Below are positions 25,095 through 32,450 of a stretch of 33,843 bases of DNA, piece after piece. Both the position numbers and the translations under genes were made by a program. Each line of letters starts with the position of its first letter. The first letter of the stretch is position 1. The notes under the pieces are model-generated. The model ran no database searches. It was not told the origin of the DNA and saw nothing but the letters and a program-made list of their open reading frames with translations. Where the stretch lies: contig JANPBI010000376.1 in the NCBI GenBank assembly GCA_031430315.1, forward strand, positions 1-33,843, read 5' to 3'. This DNA comes from JAJNPS01 sp031430315. GTDB lineage: Bacteria; Pseudomonadota; Alphaproteobacteria; Rhodobacterales; Rhodobacteraceae.

Positions 25095-25708
25095 CCGCTG
25101 TACTTTTCCAGGAATGCCTCGGCAGGCAACTTGCGAAAGTCATCAAGTGCCATGCGCAGCCGGTCGTGGCTCCAGTCCCACCAGGCCAGCGCCATCAACC
25201 GATCAGCGATGGCCGGCGCAAAGCGGGGACGCATCGGCGAGGCAGGCAGACCCGCGACGATCATGTAGGGCGGCACGTCCCTGGTCACCACCGCGCCAGA
25301 GGCAACGACGGCCCCTGCCCCGATGGTCACCTCGGGCTTGATGATTGCGCCATGGCCGATCCAGGTGTCGGGGCCGATCACAGTTCGCCGGGACTGCCGC
25401 GCCGCGAAATAGGCGGGGTCATCCTCCGCATCGTCCCAGTAATAGCTGGAGCGGTACAGGAAATGGTGCAGCGAGGCATGCGCCATCGGGTGGTCCGTCG
25501 GACCGATCCGAGTCATCGCCGCGATGTTGGCGAACTTGCCGACCGTAGTGTTGGCAATATCCGAAAGCCGGTCGCAATAAGCATAATCCTCGAACGTCGA
25601 ATGCAGGATGCGGCTGCCCTGCCCCACTTCGCACCAGGCACCGAAGGTCGCCTCCATGATCAAGCAATCGGGATGGATCAGGGGTCGTTCGGCGGACAAT
25701 CTGGGCAT
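25091..25708 (-). CDS. Phosphonate-cluster hexapeptide-repeat acetyltransferase
   Basis: This 205-residue left-handed beta-helix protein belongs to the transferase family that accompanies phn genes. Hexapeptide-like repeats are seen in TVGKFANIAAMTRIG and in VIGPDTWIGHGAIIKPEVTI followed by GAGAVVASGAVVTRDVPPY. DHPMAHASLHHFLYRS supplies likely catalytic histidines, and the C-terminus has WWDWSHDRLR as in related CatB-like acetyltransferases. It starts three bases after the phnE2 stop, so it belongs to the phnCDE operon. It may acetylate aminophosphonates, a task done in E. coli by the unrelated PhnO; that is inferred. Its stop is shared with that of convergent phnF through CTAG. Confidence 0.87.
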   Translation of the reverse strand: MPRLSAERPLIHPDCLIMEATFGAWCEVGQGSRILHSTFEDYAYCDRLSDIANTTVGKFANIAAMTRIGPTDHPMAHASLHHFLYRSSYYWDDAEDDPAYFAARQSRRTVIGPDTWIGHGAIIKPEVTIGAGAVVASGAVVTRDVPPYMIVAGLPASPMRPRFAPAIADRLMALAWWDWSHDRLRMALDDFRKLPAEAFLEKYSG

Positions 25709-25711
25709 CGG

Positions 25712-27046
25712 TCAGCCCTTGATCAGACGGCGACGCAGCCAGCCAGAGAAAGTGTCCATCAACATCACCATCAACACGATCAAGGTCATGTAATAGGCGA
25801 CCTCTTCCCAATCCTTCTGGGTCTGGATGGCCTGCGTCAGCAAAAGCCCGATGCCGCCGCCGACGATGGCGCCAATCACGGTCGCGCTGCGGGTGTTGGA
25901 TTCCAGATAGTAGAGCACCTGGCTCAACAGCACCGGCGTCACCTGCGGGATCACGCCAAACCGCGCCCGCTGCACCGCGTTGGCGCCGGTGGAGCGGATG
26001 CCCTCGACCTGTTTATCGTCGATGTTTTCCAAAGCCTCAGAGAACATCTTGCCGAACGAGCCCATGTCGGTGATGACGATGGCCAACGCGCCGGTCATAG
26101 GACCAGGGCCAAAGGCGCGGGCCAGGATGATGGTCCAGATCAGGCCATCGACACCGCGGACGAAGTCGAACACCCGGCGCATCGCAAAGCGCACGGCGCG
26201 CACCGGCATGAAGTTTGATGCGGCCACGAAGCCCAGCGGAAAGGCGATCAGCGCTGCCCCGGCGGTCCCCAGAAAGGCCATCAGGATGGTCTCGAAGATC
26301 GCCCAGAGCACGTCGCCATGCCGCCACATCTTGTTGGTCCAGACCTCGGACACGATGTAGCCCGCGTTTGAGCGTGCGGGGTCGATCCGTTCGCCCCACA
26401 GCGCCAGTCCCGCCAGCTCCAGCGGGCCTTTGCCGTAGAACGGGCTGTCGAGGGTAAAGAAGAACAACTCCCACCCCGGCTGGTACTTGAACGTATCGAC
26501 TTTGGACCGGGAATAACTGAGCCGCCCGGCGTCGGTGGTGATCGTGACCTTGGTGTCGGAGGCATTGATCCAGGGCGGAAGCGGCCGAGGGGCGATCAAC
26601 GCAACCTTGCCATCCTTACCGCTGAGGTCGATCGTGCCATAGCCCGGCACGACATAGTGCGCGCCGGCCGCGTCATAGGTGACGACATGGCCTTGCCCAA
26701 GGTCGATGGTGGTCACCGGACCGTCGATGCGGACCCAGTCAGGCAGCATGCCCTTAGGGTAGGTGCCCTTGTTCTCGCCCTCGATCGCCACGACCACCTC
26801 GCCTGAGGCGTTGTCGCGGCTGACATGGGTCTTGTGGGACCAGAAGTCGGACAAAAGGATCGCGGCGTTGTCCATTCGGGCACGCTGCGCCAGTCCCGGC
26901 AGATCGAAGGCAAAAAATGCGTAGGTCAGGTAGACCAGGATCACCCCCGGGATGCCAAAGGCCACAAGCTTGCGGCGCGCAAAGGTTGCGGTGACCTGAT
27001 CGGCCAAGGGCGTTGGGCTCCTTTTCGCGGTTGCCATTGCAGTCAC
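25712..27046 (-). CDS. phnE: Phosphonate ABC transporter permease PhnE (long form)
   Basis: This 444-residue permease starts at a GTG (27046) that overlaps the stop of the other phnE gene as GTGA and has GAGGGG seven bases upstream; an ATG at 27037 is an alternative without a site. One transmembrane helix (LVAFGIPGVILVYLTYAFFA) is followed by about 180 polar residues predicted to lie outside the membrane. The permease core then begins near residue 230 (EVWTNKMWRHGDVLWAIFET), with an EAA-like loop at SEALENIDDKQVEGIRSTGA followed by NAVQRARFGVIPQV. It pairs with the 294-residue PhnE encoded just upstream. The extra domain is absent from the short PhnE. Confidence 0.9.
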   Translation of the reverse strand: MTAMATAKRSPTPLADQVTATFARRKLVAFGIPGVILVYLTYAFFAFDLPGLAQRARMDNAAILLSDFWSHKTHVSRDNASGEVVVAIEGENKGTYPKGMLPDWVRIDGPVTTIDLGQGHVVTYDAAGAHYVVPGYGTIDLSGKDGKVALIAPRPLPPWINASDTKVTITTDAGRLSYSRSKVDTFKYQPGWELFFFTLDSPFYGKGPLELAGLALWGERIDPARSNAGYIVSEVWTNKMWRHGDVLWAIFETILMAFLGTAGAALIAFPLGFVAASNFMPVRAVRFAMRRVFDFVRGVDGLIWTIILARAFGPGPMTGALAIVITDMGSFGKMFSEALENIDDKQVEGIRSTGANAVQRARFGVIPQVTPVLLSQVLYYLESNTRSATVIGAIVGGGIGLLLTQAIQTQKDWEEVAYYMTLIVLMVMLMDTFSGWLRRRLIKG

Positions 27047-27927
27047 AGTACGGCCCCTCTGATCAGACGATTGCGATAGTGGTCGGACACCCGGTCGATG
27101 AGAAAGATCGTCAGGAACAAGAGGATGAAGATCGCCACCACCTGATCGTACCGCCCCTGCCCCCATTGCATCGCGATCTTGAGATCATGGCCGATGCCGC
27201 CCTCGCCGACGAAGCCGAGGATGGCAGAGGCGCGCACGTTGATCTCGAACCTGAGGAGCCCATAGCTGAGCCAGTTCGGCGAAACCTGCGGGATCACGCC
27301 CAGCCACATCCGCTGGCCCCAGGTCGCGCCAACCGAGGCAAGCCCTTCGACCGGTTTCAAGTCGGCGTTTTCGGCCACCTCTGAGAAGAGTTTGCCCAAG
27401 GCCCCGCCGGTATGCAGCGCAATGGCAATGACGGCGGGCACGGGGCCGCCGCCCAGGATGTAGATCAGCACGAGCGCGATGACGATTTCCGGGATGGCGC
27501 GCAGTATGTCCATTACGCGGCGGAACGGGCCGATCAGGCGTGGCCAACGCGCCAGGCCGCGTGTTGACCACAAAGCAAGAAACACCGCTGCCAGCGCGCC
27601 GATCAGGGTAGAGACGGCTGCGATGTTGATCGTCTCGACGAGCGAGGGCAGAAATTCGAAAAAAAGGCCCGGCAGGTTGGCACGGTTGGTCCAGGCCTCG
27701 GATAGGACCTCACCCGCGAAATCGTCGATCTGCGGCAAGCCACTCCAGAATCCCCCGGCGTTGCGGTGGTCGGAAAGCATCCAGCCGGACGCAAAAAGCG
27801 CGATGAAAACGGCAAAAATGATGCCGCCATACATCCGCTTGCGCCGCACCATTTCCAGATAGGCCCCGGACGGCGTTGACGTGTCCGGACGCTGACCAGG
27901 TTCCGGCCCAAAGGCAATGTCGACCAT
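27043..27927 (-). CDS. phnE: Phosphonate ABC transporter permease PhnE (short form)
   Basis: This 294-residue inner-membrane permease has a transmembrane helix at about residues 33-51 (YGGIIFAVFIALFASGWML) and a core starting with EVLSEAWTNRANLPGLFFEF. The loop that contacts the ATPase is FSEVAENADLKPVEGLASVG followed by ATWGQRMWLGVIPQV. ILGFVGEGGIGHDLKIAMQW is typical of PhnE. AGGAGG lies seven bases before the ATG at 27927. It follows phnD after the hairpin at 27943-27979 and overlaps the long PhnE gene by four bases, so the two are co-translated as a heterodimer. Confidence 0.92.
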   Translation of the reverse strand: MVDIAFGPEPGQRPDTSTPSGAYLEMVRRKRMYGGIIFAVFIALFASGWMLSDHRNAGGFWSGLPQIDDFAGEVLSEAWTNRANLPGLFFEFLPSLVETINIAAVSTLIGALAAVFLALWSTRGLARWPRLIGPFRRVMDILRAIPEIVIALVLIYILGGGPVPAVIAIALHTGGALGKLFSEVAENADLKPVEGLASVGATWGQRMWLGVIPQVSPNWLSYGLLRFEINVRASAILGFVGEGGIGHDLKIAMQWGQGRYDQVVAIFILLFLTIFLIDRVSDHYRNRLIRGAVL

Positions 27928-27942
27928 CCCCGATCCTCCTGC

Positions 27943-27979
27943 AAATAAAATGCCGGGTCATCCATGGGATGACCCGGCA
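27943..27979 (-). terminator. Intra-operon terminator/attenuator between phnD and phnE
   Basis: TGCCGGGTCATCC (27951-27963) and GGATGACCCGGCA (27967-27979) form a perfect thirteen-base-pair stem with a three-base loop. On the minus strand it is followed by TTTTATTT. It begins 14 bases after the phnD stop and ends just before the phnE ribosome binding site. Partial termination would favour PhnD over the permeases. Confidence 0.85.
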
Positions 27980-27993
27980 CACACTCGTAAAGC

Positions 27994-28893
27994 TTACATG
28001 CCTTCTTGCATTTTGCGGGCGTCGATGATGCCCTGATAGTCCTCGTGCTTGACCGGGACGAAGTCCTTGGCGTCGCCGGCGGCGACGTTGTAGGCGCATT
28101 CCTTGTCGGTTTCCCACATCGTGTCCATCATCGCGTAGACCTTGTCCTTGACGTCCTGCGGCAGGGCGCGGCGAACGACCAGCGGGCCTTCGGGGATCAT
28201 CTTGGAGCGCCAGATTTCGACGATGTTGTTCATGTCGACGAGGCCCGCATCGGCGGCCTTGCAGAACGCGCCCGAGGTAAAGCCGTCTTCCCAGTTGCCA
28301 AGGCCATCAGCCCAGGACACCCCGGCCGCAAAGTCACCGTTTGCGACGCCCACAATGGTCTGCTCATGGCCACCGGACATTTTAACTTCGGAGAAGTAGT
28401 CCTCAAGCTTGCCATACTTGGCCGAAAGCTCGGCTGCGGGAACGAGGTAGCCCGAGGTGGAGTTCGGGTCGGCAAAGGCAAAGATCTTGTCCTTGGCCTC
28501 GTCAATGTTGGTGATGCCGGCATCTTTGCGGGCAAAACCGATGGAGTAATAGCCCGTGGAGCCGTCGACGTTCTGCTTGGTCAGCATCACGTCCACAGCT
28601 TCGGGGTCGGTCAGGTAGACCTTGGCATAGGCCGACGCGCCGAGCCATGCATAGTCCAGCGTGCCGCCGAGCAGTCCCTGGATCACGCCGTCATAGTCCG
28701 CCGGGGTGAACAGCTTGACCGGGACGCCGAGTTCCTTTTCCACGGCAACACGCAGGCATTCGGTGGAGGTCAGGCGGTCTTGGGCGTTTTCGCCACCAAG
28801 GATGCCGATGTTGAATTCGGTGATCGCGTCTTGCGCCAGTGCGGGCGCGGCAAGGGTGGTGGTGGCAGCCAGAACGGCAAGCAGCTTTTTCAT
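27994..28893 (-). CDS. phnD: Phosphonate ABC transporter, substrate-binding protein PhnD
   Basis: This 299-residue periplasmic protein binds phosphonates for the PhnCE importer. A signal peptide is clear (MKKLLAVLAATTTLAAPALA, cleavage before QDAITEF). Family stretches are NIGILGGENAQDRL, LLGGTLDYAWLGASAYAKVY, FADPNSTSGYLVPA, and IWRSKMIPEGPLVVRRALPQ. The ATG at 28893 is chosen because GGAG lies six bases upstream and the signal peptide starts there; an in-frame TTG 12 bases earlier overlaps that site. It lies 48 bases after phnC and is followed by a strong hairpin with a T-run before phnE. Confidence 0.94.
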   Translation of the reverse strand: MKKLLAVLAATTTLAAPALAQDAITEFNIGILGGENAQDRLTSTECLRVAVEKELGVPVKLFTPADYDGVIQGLLGGTLDYAWLGASAYAKVYLTDPEAVDVMLTKQNVDGSTGYYSIGFARKDAGITNIDEAKDKIFAFADPNSTSGYLVPAAELSAKYGKLEDYFSEVKMSGGHEQTIVGVANGDFAAGVSWADGLGNWEDGFTSGAFCKAADAGLVDMNNIVEIWRSKMIPEGPLVVRRALPQDVKDKVYAMMDTMWETDKECAYNVAAGDAKDFVPVKHEDYQGIIDARKMQEGM

Positions 28894-28941
28894 GGTCGTC
28901 TCCAAGGTTATCGGCCCGACGTCGGGCCATGGTGGAAGGGT

Positions 28942-29760
28942 TCAGGCCAGCAGACGCGCGGCATATTCGCGGTCGGCCTCGATATCGTCGGGGATCGCGG
29001 TCGACGTGGCGCTTTCGTTGAAGCTGGCGTCCGCGCCGTAGATATCGCGGGCAACGCCGGTCGAGAGCTGGTCAGGGGTGCCGTCGAACACTATCCGGCC
29101 GTCGCGCATGCCGATAACGCGGTCGCAGTAGCGCCGCGCGGTATCGAGGGTATGAAGGTTGGCGATCACCATGCGCCCATCCTCGACATTGATGCGCTTA
29201 AGCGTGTCCATCACGATCTGGGCGTTCATCGGATCAAGGCTGGCGATCGGTTCATCGGCAAGGATGATCTTGGGGTCCTGCATCAGGGCCCGCGCAATCG
29301 CGACGCGCTGTTGCTGTCCGCCTGACAACGCCTCGGCGCGCTTTGGAGCCTGTTCGGCGATGCCGAGGCGATCGAGGATGGACAGCGCGCGCAGAATATC
29401 GGTGCGGGACCAGAGGCTGAACATAGTCTGCAAGGTGGAACGGCGGTTCAGGATACCGTGCAAGACGTTGGATGCGACGTCCATCCGGGGCACGAGGTTG
29501 AACTGCTGGAAGATCATCGCGCACTGGCTTTGCCAGGCACGCGCCTCGGCGCCTTTCAGCGCGAGGATATTGCGGCCATCGACGACGATCTCGCCCGAAG
29601 TGGCGTCGGTCAGCCGGTTCATCATGCGCAGCAACGTGGACTTGCCCGCCCCAGACCGTCCGATGATGCCGACAAAAGCGGGGCGGTCGACGGCGAAACT
29701 GACCTGGTCAACGGCAGCCTTTTGCCCAAACAGTCGTGTCACCGCCTTGACCTGCAGCAT
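28942..29760 (-). CDS. phnC: Phosphonate ABC transporter, ATP-binding protein PhnC
   Basis: This 272-residue ATPase drives the PhnD/PhnE importer. Walker A is GRSGAGKST (residues 34-42), Q-loop MIFQQFNLVPRMDV, signature LSGGQQQRVAIARAL, Walker B IILADEPIASLDPMNAQI, and H-loop VIANLHTLDTARRY, all in the PhnC style. GGGGGA lies before the ATG at 29760. It is the first gene of phnC-D-E-E-transferase. No convincing PHO box was found in the 120 bases upstream, unlike the promoters of ugpB, phnM and phnG. Confidence 0.94.
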   Translation of the reverse strand: MLQVKAVTRLFGQKAAVDQVSFAVDRPAFVGIIGRSGAGKSTLLRMMNRLTDATSGEIVVDGRNILALKGAEARAWQSQCAMIFQQFNLVPRMDVASNVLHGILNRRSTLQTMFSLWSRTDILRALSILDRLGIAEQAPKRAEALSGGQQQRVAIARALMQDPKIILADEPIASLDPMNAQIVMDTLKRINVEDGRMVIANLHTLDTARRYCDRVIGMRDGRIVFDGTPDQLSTGVARDIYGADASFNESATSTAIPDDIEADREYAARLLA

Positions 29761-30333
29761 CCGCTATCCCCCAATCGTCACCCATGGCCGGATAGCGAAG
29801 AATTGCGACAAGGAGCCGACTTTGGTGTAAACCTTTGATGACGTCGATGGACGACGCCAAGGAAGCTGCCAGGACGAGATGTGTGGCAGAGCCTATGTCT
29901 CAGTCAAAGTTGTGCGGCCGGCGGGCAGTCTTTCCGCTAGCGGCCATGGACAGCCAGCTCGTCGACTTCATGGCATTTGATGTCGAAATCAGCGCCGCGC
30001 ACTAAAGTGCGAGCCAGGCAAGTTCTCATTTCGCCCAAACCGCACGCGGTTTCTTGGAGCTATTTGATATCGCGTGTGTCGCCGCCCTAGTTCACCAGTA
30101 GGGCGTTTTTCCCGGAACGGGATGAATATCCGCGGAAAGACTTAGCGGCCCGCCACGACCTCACTATTTTCCCCACCAGCTTTGTCGTCGCCCCCTACGG
30201 CGCGCCAACCCTTGTGGTCGCCGTCGTTCATCACGTGTCTGTGACCCCCCACGGCGCGCCCTGTTCGTCGAAACGCTTGCGCAATGCCGGACAGCCAATA
30301 AAGTGGCGACCAAGGGTCATTTGGGGGTATGCT
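29761..30333. other. 573-base region without a convincing gene
   Basis: This lies between divergent phnC and the lytic transglycosylase gene and should hold their promoters. No frame in it has both a ribosome binding site and a recognisable protein. It contains a plus-strand terminator-like hairpin (30083-30110), a CCGCTAGCGG palindrome near 29936, a small hairpin CGCACT-AA-AGTGCG near 29998, and an imperfect 20-base direct repeat (30187-30206 and 30241-30260) ending in ACGGCGCGCC. Confidence 0.5.
30083..30110 (+). terminator. Orphan rho-independent terminator-like hairpin
   Basis: CGCCCTA (30083-30089) and TAGGGCG (30099-30105) form a perfect seven-base-pair stem with a nine-base loop, followed by TTTTT. 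No plus-strand gene lies upstream before the minus-strand phnC, so any transcript it ends would be non-coding or a remnant. Confidence 0.55.
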
Positions 30334-31140
30334 GTGCGGGCTAGGTTGATCGTTTCAGGCTTTTTGTTTGGTTTGTCATGGTGTTTCGCCCCGACGGCGA
30401 TGGCGGCACCCTGTTCGGATACAGGGGGGAACTATGAGGCCTGGAAACCCCAGATGAAAGCCGAGGCGGCGGCGGCCGGAGTTGGAGAACGCGGCCTGGC
30501 AGCGCTGATGGGCACAAAATACTCAAAATCCACAATTGCCGCTGACCGCAATCAGAAGAGTTTCAAATACTCGTTCGACAAGTTCATGGAAGTGCGCGGA
30601 GCCAGTACCATCGTCAGGCAAGGCAAGACGCGAAAAGCCAAGAACCCCGATTTCTATGGAAATCTAGAGGCGGCCTATGGCGTGCCGTCGGGCGTGTTGA
30701 TCGCGATCCACGGGATGGAAACGGCCTTTGGCGGTTTCATGGGGGACAGCAATATCATCTCGGCCATTTCTACCCTTGCCTACGATTGCCGCAGGACAGA
30801 TTTCTTCACGCCCCATCTGATCGCCGCACTAGTGCTAGTGGATCAAGGCTCGATAACCGCAAGCTCCATCGGAGCCAAGCATGGCGAGCTAGGCCATACC
30901 CAGTTCTTACCGGGTAATGCCCTGAAGTACGGCGTCGATGGCAATGGGGATGGTGTCGTCGACCTGAATGCCGCCGCAGACGCGCTGGCTTCGACGGCAA
31001 ACTATCTGCGCCAAAAGGGCTGGAAGCCAGGGAAAGGTTACCAGGAAGGTGAGCCCAACTTTGCTATCATCAAAGAGTGGAATGCCGCCAAGGTCTACCA
31101 GCAAGCGATTGCCGTGATGGGCGCACGAATCGACGGTTAG
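30334..31140 (+). CDS. Lytic murein transglycosylase (MltB-like)
   Basis: This 268-residue protein carries a signal peptide (VRARLIVSGFLFGLSWCFAP then TAMA) and an MltB-type catalytic domain that cleaves peptidoglycan glycan strands in the periplasm. Key stretches are IAIHGMETAFGGFMGDSNII with the catalytic glutamate (E129), LAYDCRRTDFFTPHLIAALV, and HGELGHTQFLPGNALKYGVD followed by GNGDGVVDLNAAADALASTA. The GTG at 30334 is chosen because GGGGG lies six bases upstream and it starts the signal peptide; an earlier in-frame ATG at 30214 would put 40 odd residues before it. No lipobox is seen, so it is probably soluble. It is a single gene just before the second tRNA-Glu. Confidence 0.87.
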   Translation: MRARLIVSGFLFGLSWCFAPTAMAAPCSDTGGNYEAWKPQMKAEAAAAGVGERGLAALMGTKYSKSTIAADRNQKSFKYSFDKFMEVRGASTIVRQGKTRKAKNPDFYGNLEAAYGVPSGVLIAIHGMETAFGGFMGDSNIISAISTLAYDCRRTDFFTPHLIAALVLVDQGSITASSIGAKHGELGHTQFLPGNALKYGVDGNGDGVVDLNAAADALASTANYLRQKGWKPGKGYQEGEPNFAIIKEWNAAKVYQQAIAVMGARIDG

Positions 31141-31284
31141 AACGATGAGATTTGGCCGATCAACGTTCTTTCGCACAGTGACAGGCAAAGCATGAAATGT
31201 TGCCGTGACCATCTATGCCCGCTTTGCGTGAAAGCCCCTTGAAAGGTTTCTTTCGCTGAAATAGACATCGCGGGCCGTGTGCAT

Positions 31285-31359
31285 GGCCCGTTCGTCTATC
31301 GGTTAGGACACCAGGTTTTCAACCTGGGAAGAGGGGTTCGACTCCCCTACGGGCTGCCA
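31285..31359 (+). tRNA. tRNA-Glu (anticodon UUC), second identical copy
   Basis: The 75 bases are identical to 10587-10661, with anticodon TTC at 31318-31320 and an encoded CCA. Identity extends one base past the CCA and stops at the 5' end of the gene, so the repeat is the tRNA itself (76 bases). Both copies have the same orientation, 20.7 kb apart. Confidence 0.96.
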
Positions 31360-31424
31360 AGCATACTCCCCGATTTTCGTCGCTATTGCTTTGGCGATTG
31401 CATGCACCGGGCGGCGGGCATATT

Positions 31425-32447
31425 TCAATCTGGCCTGTCTGACCCGTTTGCCGCCCCAACGCCTGTGTGTATTTGCGCTTGTGCCCTGCCGCCGCGTTTT
31501 GACGCGTAAAGAGCGGCGTCTGCGTCCGCCAGCATTATCTCGGGCAACAGTTGAAGATACGCTGGCGACCGCGTGATCCCGATGCTGGCCGAAACCCGGC
31601 AGATCGACGTTTCAAAGGGCATCGGTTGCGATATTCCGGCGATAATCCTCCCCGCAATGCGCAAAAGTCCTGACGGCTCCACCAGTCCGGGCATGATGAT
31701 CAGGAATTCATCCCCTCCGACCCGGGCGACGGTGTCTGTCATCCGGGTTTCCGCGGCCAAAATGCGCGCCACCTCTTTCAACACATAGTCCCCGGCCGCA
31801 TGGCCAAGGGTGTCGTTGACGGCCTTGAAATGGTCTAGATCCATGTGCAGCAGGCTGAATTCCGCATTTGCCTGGCACAGCGCGGTCAAGGTCATGTCCG
31901 CGGCGCGTCGATTGCGCAGGCCGGTCAAGGTATCGGTCATGGCCTGTTCTTCGGCCAAAAGCTTGGCACCGTTCAACCGGACATTCAGTTGTCGTAATTC
32001 TTGGGTAACGGCAGACTTGGCCTCAACCACATACATCAGTTCGATGGTCAGATCGGTGGCGGCAAAGTCGGCGTCGGTCAAGGCGTGCCGGCGCACGCCT
32101 TCGATGACATCGATCCCAAAGGACAGGTTCAAAAGCAGCCCGCCACCCGCCAAGGGCACGGCAAGACCGCGCAAGCCGTCATCCGGACTGGCAAGCGGGT
32201 TAAGGTGCAACCGTTGTCCAGGTCGCGCCAGAAGCCCTGCCATCGTCGTGATGCCGCCCGGCCTGCGAAACCTGAAAAGATCAAAGACATCGCGCCCGAG
32301 CAATGGCCTGTTGCCCAAAACTTTTCCTAGCGCCGCACCATGACTGATGACCGATCCCTGCGCCGAAAGCGCCAGATGCATCGGCATCAGGTGATCCAGA
32401 TCCACCGGATCGACCAAAAGGTGACGGTCTATTGTATTGCCATCCAT
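31425..32447 (-). CDS. Diguanylate cyclase with H-NOX-associated N-terminal domain
   Basis: This 340-residue cytosolic protein probably makes cyclic di-GMP. Residues about 16-140 resemble the H-NOX-associated (HNOBA) domain: PMHLALSAQGSVISHGAALG, then LFRFRRPGGITTM and VRRHALTDADFAATDLTIEL. A coiled linker (about 140-168) leads to a GGDEF domain with DTLTGLRNRRAAD, LHMDLDHFKAVNDTLGHAAG, and ARVGGDEFLIIM (GGDEF at 244-248). RMTD (235-238), five residues before GGDEF, is an intact RxxD inhibitory site. It starts three bases after the stop of the H-NOX-like gene, so the two form an operon. H-NOX-controlled cyclases are known in related bacteria; regulation by this particular partner is inferred. 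Confidence 0.9.
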   Translation of the reverse strand: MDGNTIDRHLLVDPVDLDHLMPMHLALSAQGSVISHGAALGKVLGNRPLLGRDVFDLFRFRRPGGITTMAGLLARPGQRLHLNPLASPDDGLRGLAVPLAGGGLLLNLSFGIDVIEGVRRHALTDADFAATDLTIELMYVVEAKSAVTQELRQLNVRLNGAKLLAEEQAMTDTLTGLRNRRAADMTLTALCQANAEFSLLHMDLDHFKAVNDTLGHAAGDYVLKEVARILAAETRMTDTVARVGGDEFLIIMPGLVEPSGLLRIAGRIIAGISQPMPFETSICRVSASIGITRSPAYLQLLPEIMLADADAALYASKRGGRAQAQIHTGVGAANGSDRPD

Positions 32448-32450
32448 GGT

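Noticed and set aside
24365..26218. A 617-codon open frame on the plus strand, longer than phnF
   Set aside because: It lies out of frame across phnF and antisense to the transferase and phnE. The translation is Arg/His/Gln-rich without any domain, while the competing frames have clear families.
28006..29325. A 439-codon plus-strand open frame opposite phnC and phnD
   Set aside because: It is antisense to two genes with full sets of family motifs and has no ribosome binding site.
29761..29880. PHO-box-like sequence upstream of phnC
   Set aside because: The best match (ACGTCATCAAAGGTTTAC on the minus strand) has 5 of 7 and 3 of 7 matches, too weak beside the other three sites.
30187..30260. 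Imperfect 20-base direct repeat ending in ACGGCGCGCC
   Set aside because: There are only two copies, with three mismatches and no spacing regularity; not a CRISPR or iteron array.
10587..31359. An active integrative element using the tRNA-Glu copies as att sites
   Set aside because: No integrase, excisionase or mobilisation gene is visible, and the repeat covers the whole tRNA rather than a 3' fragment, so an active site-specific element is not supported.
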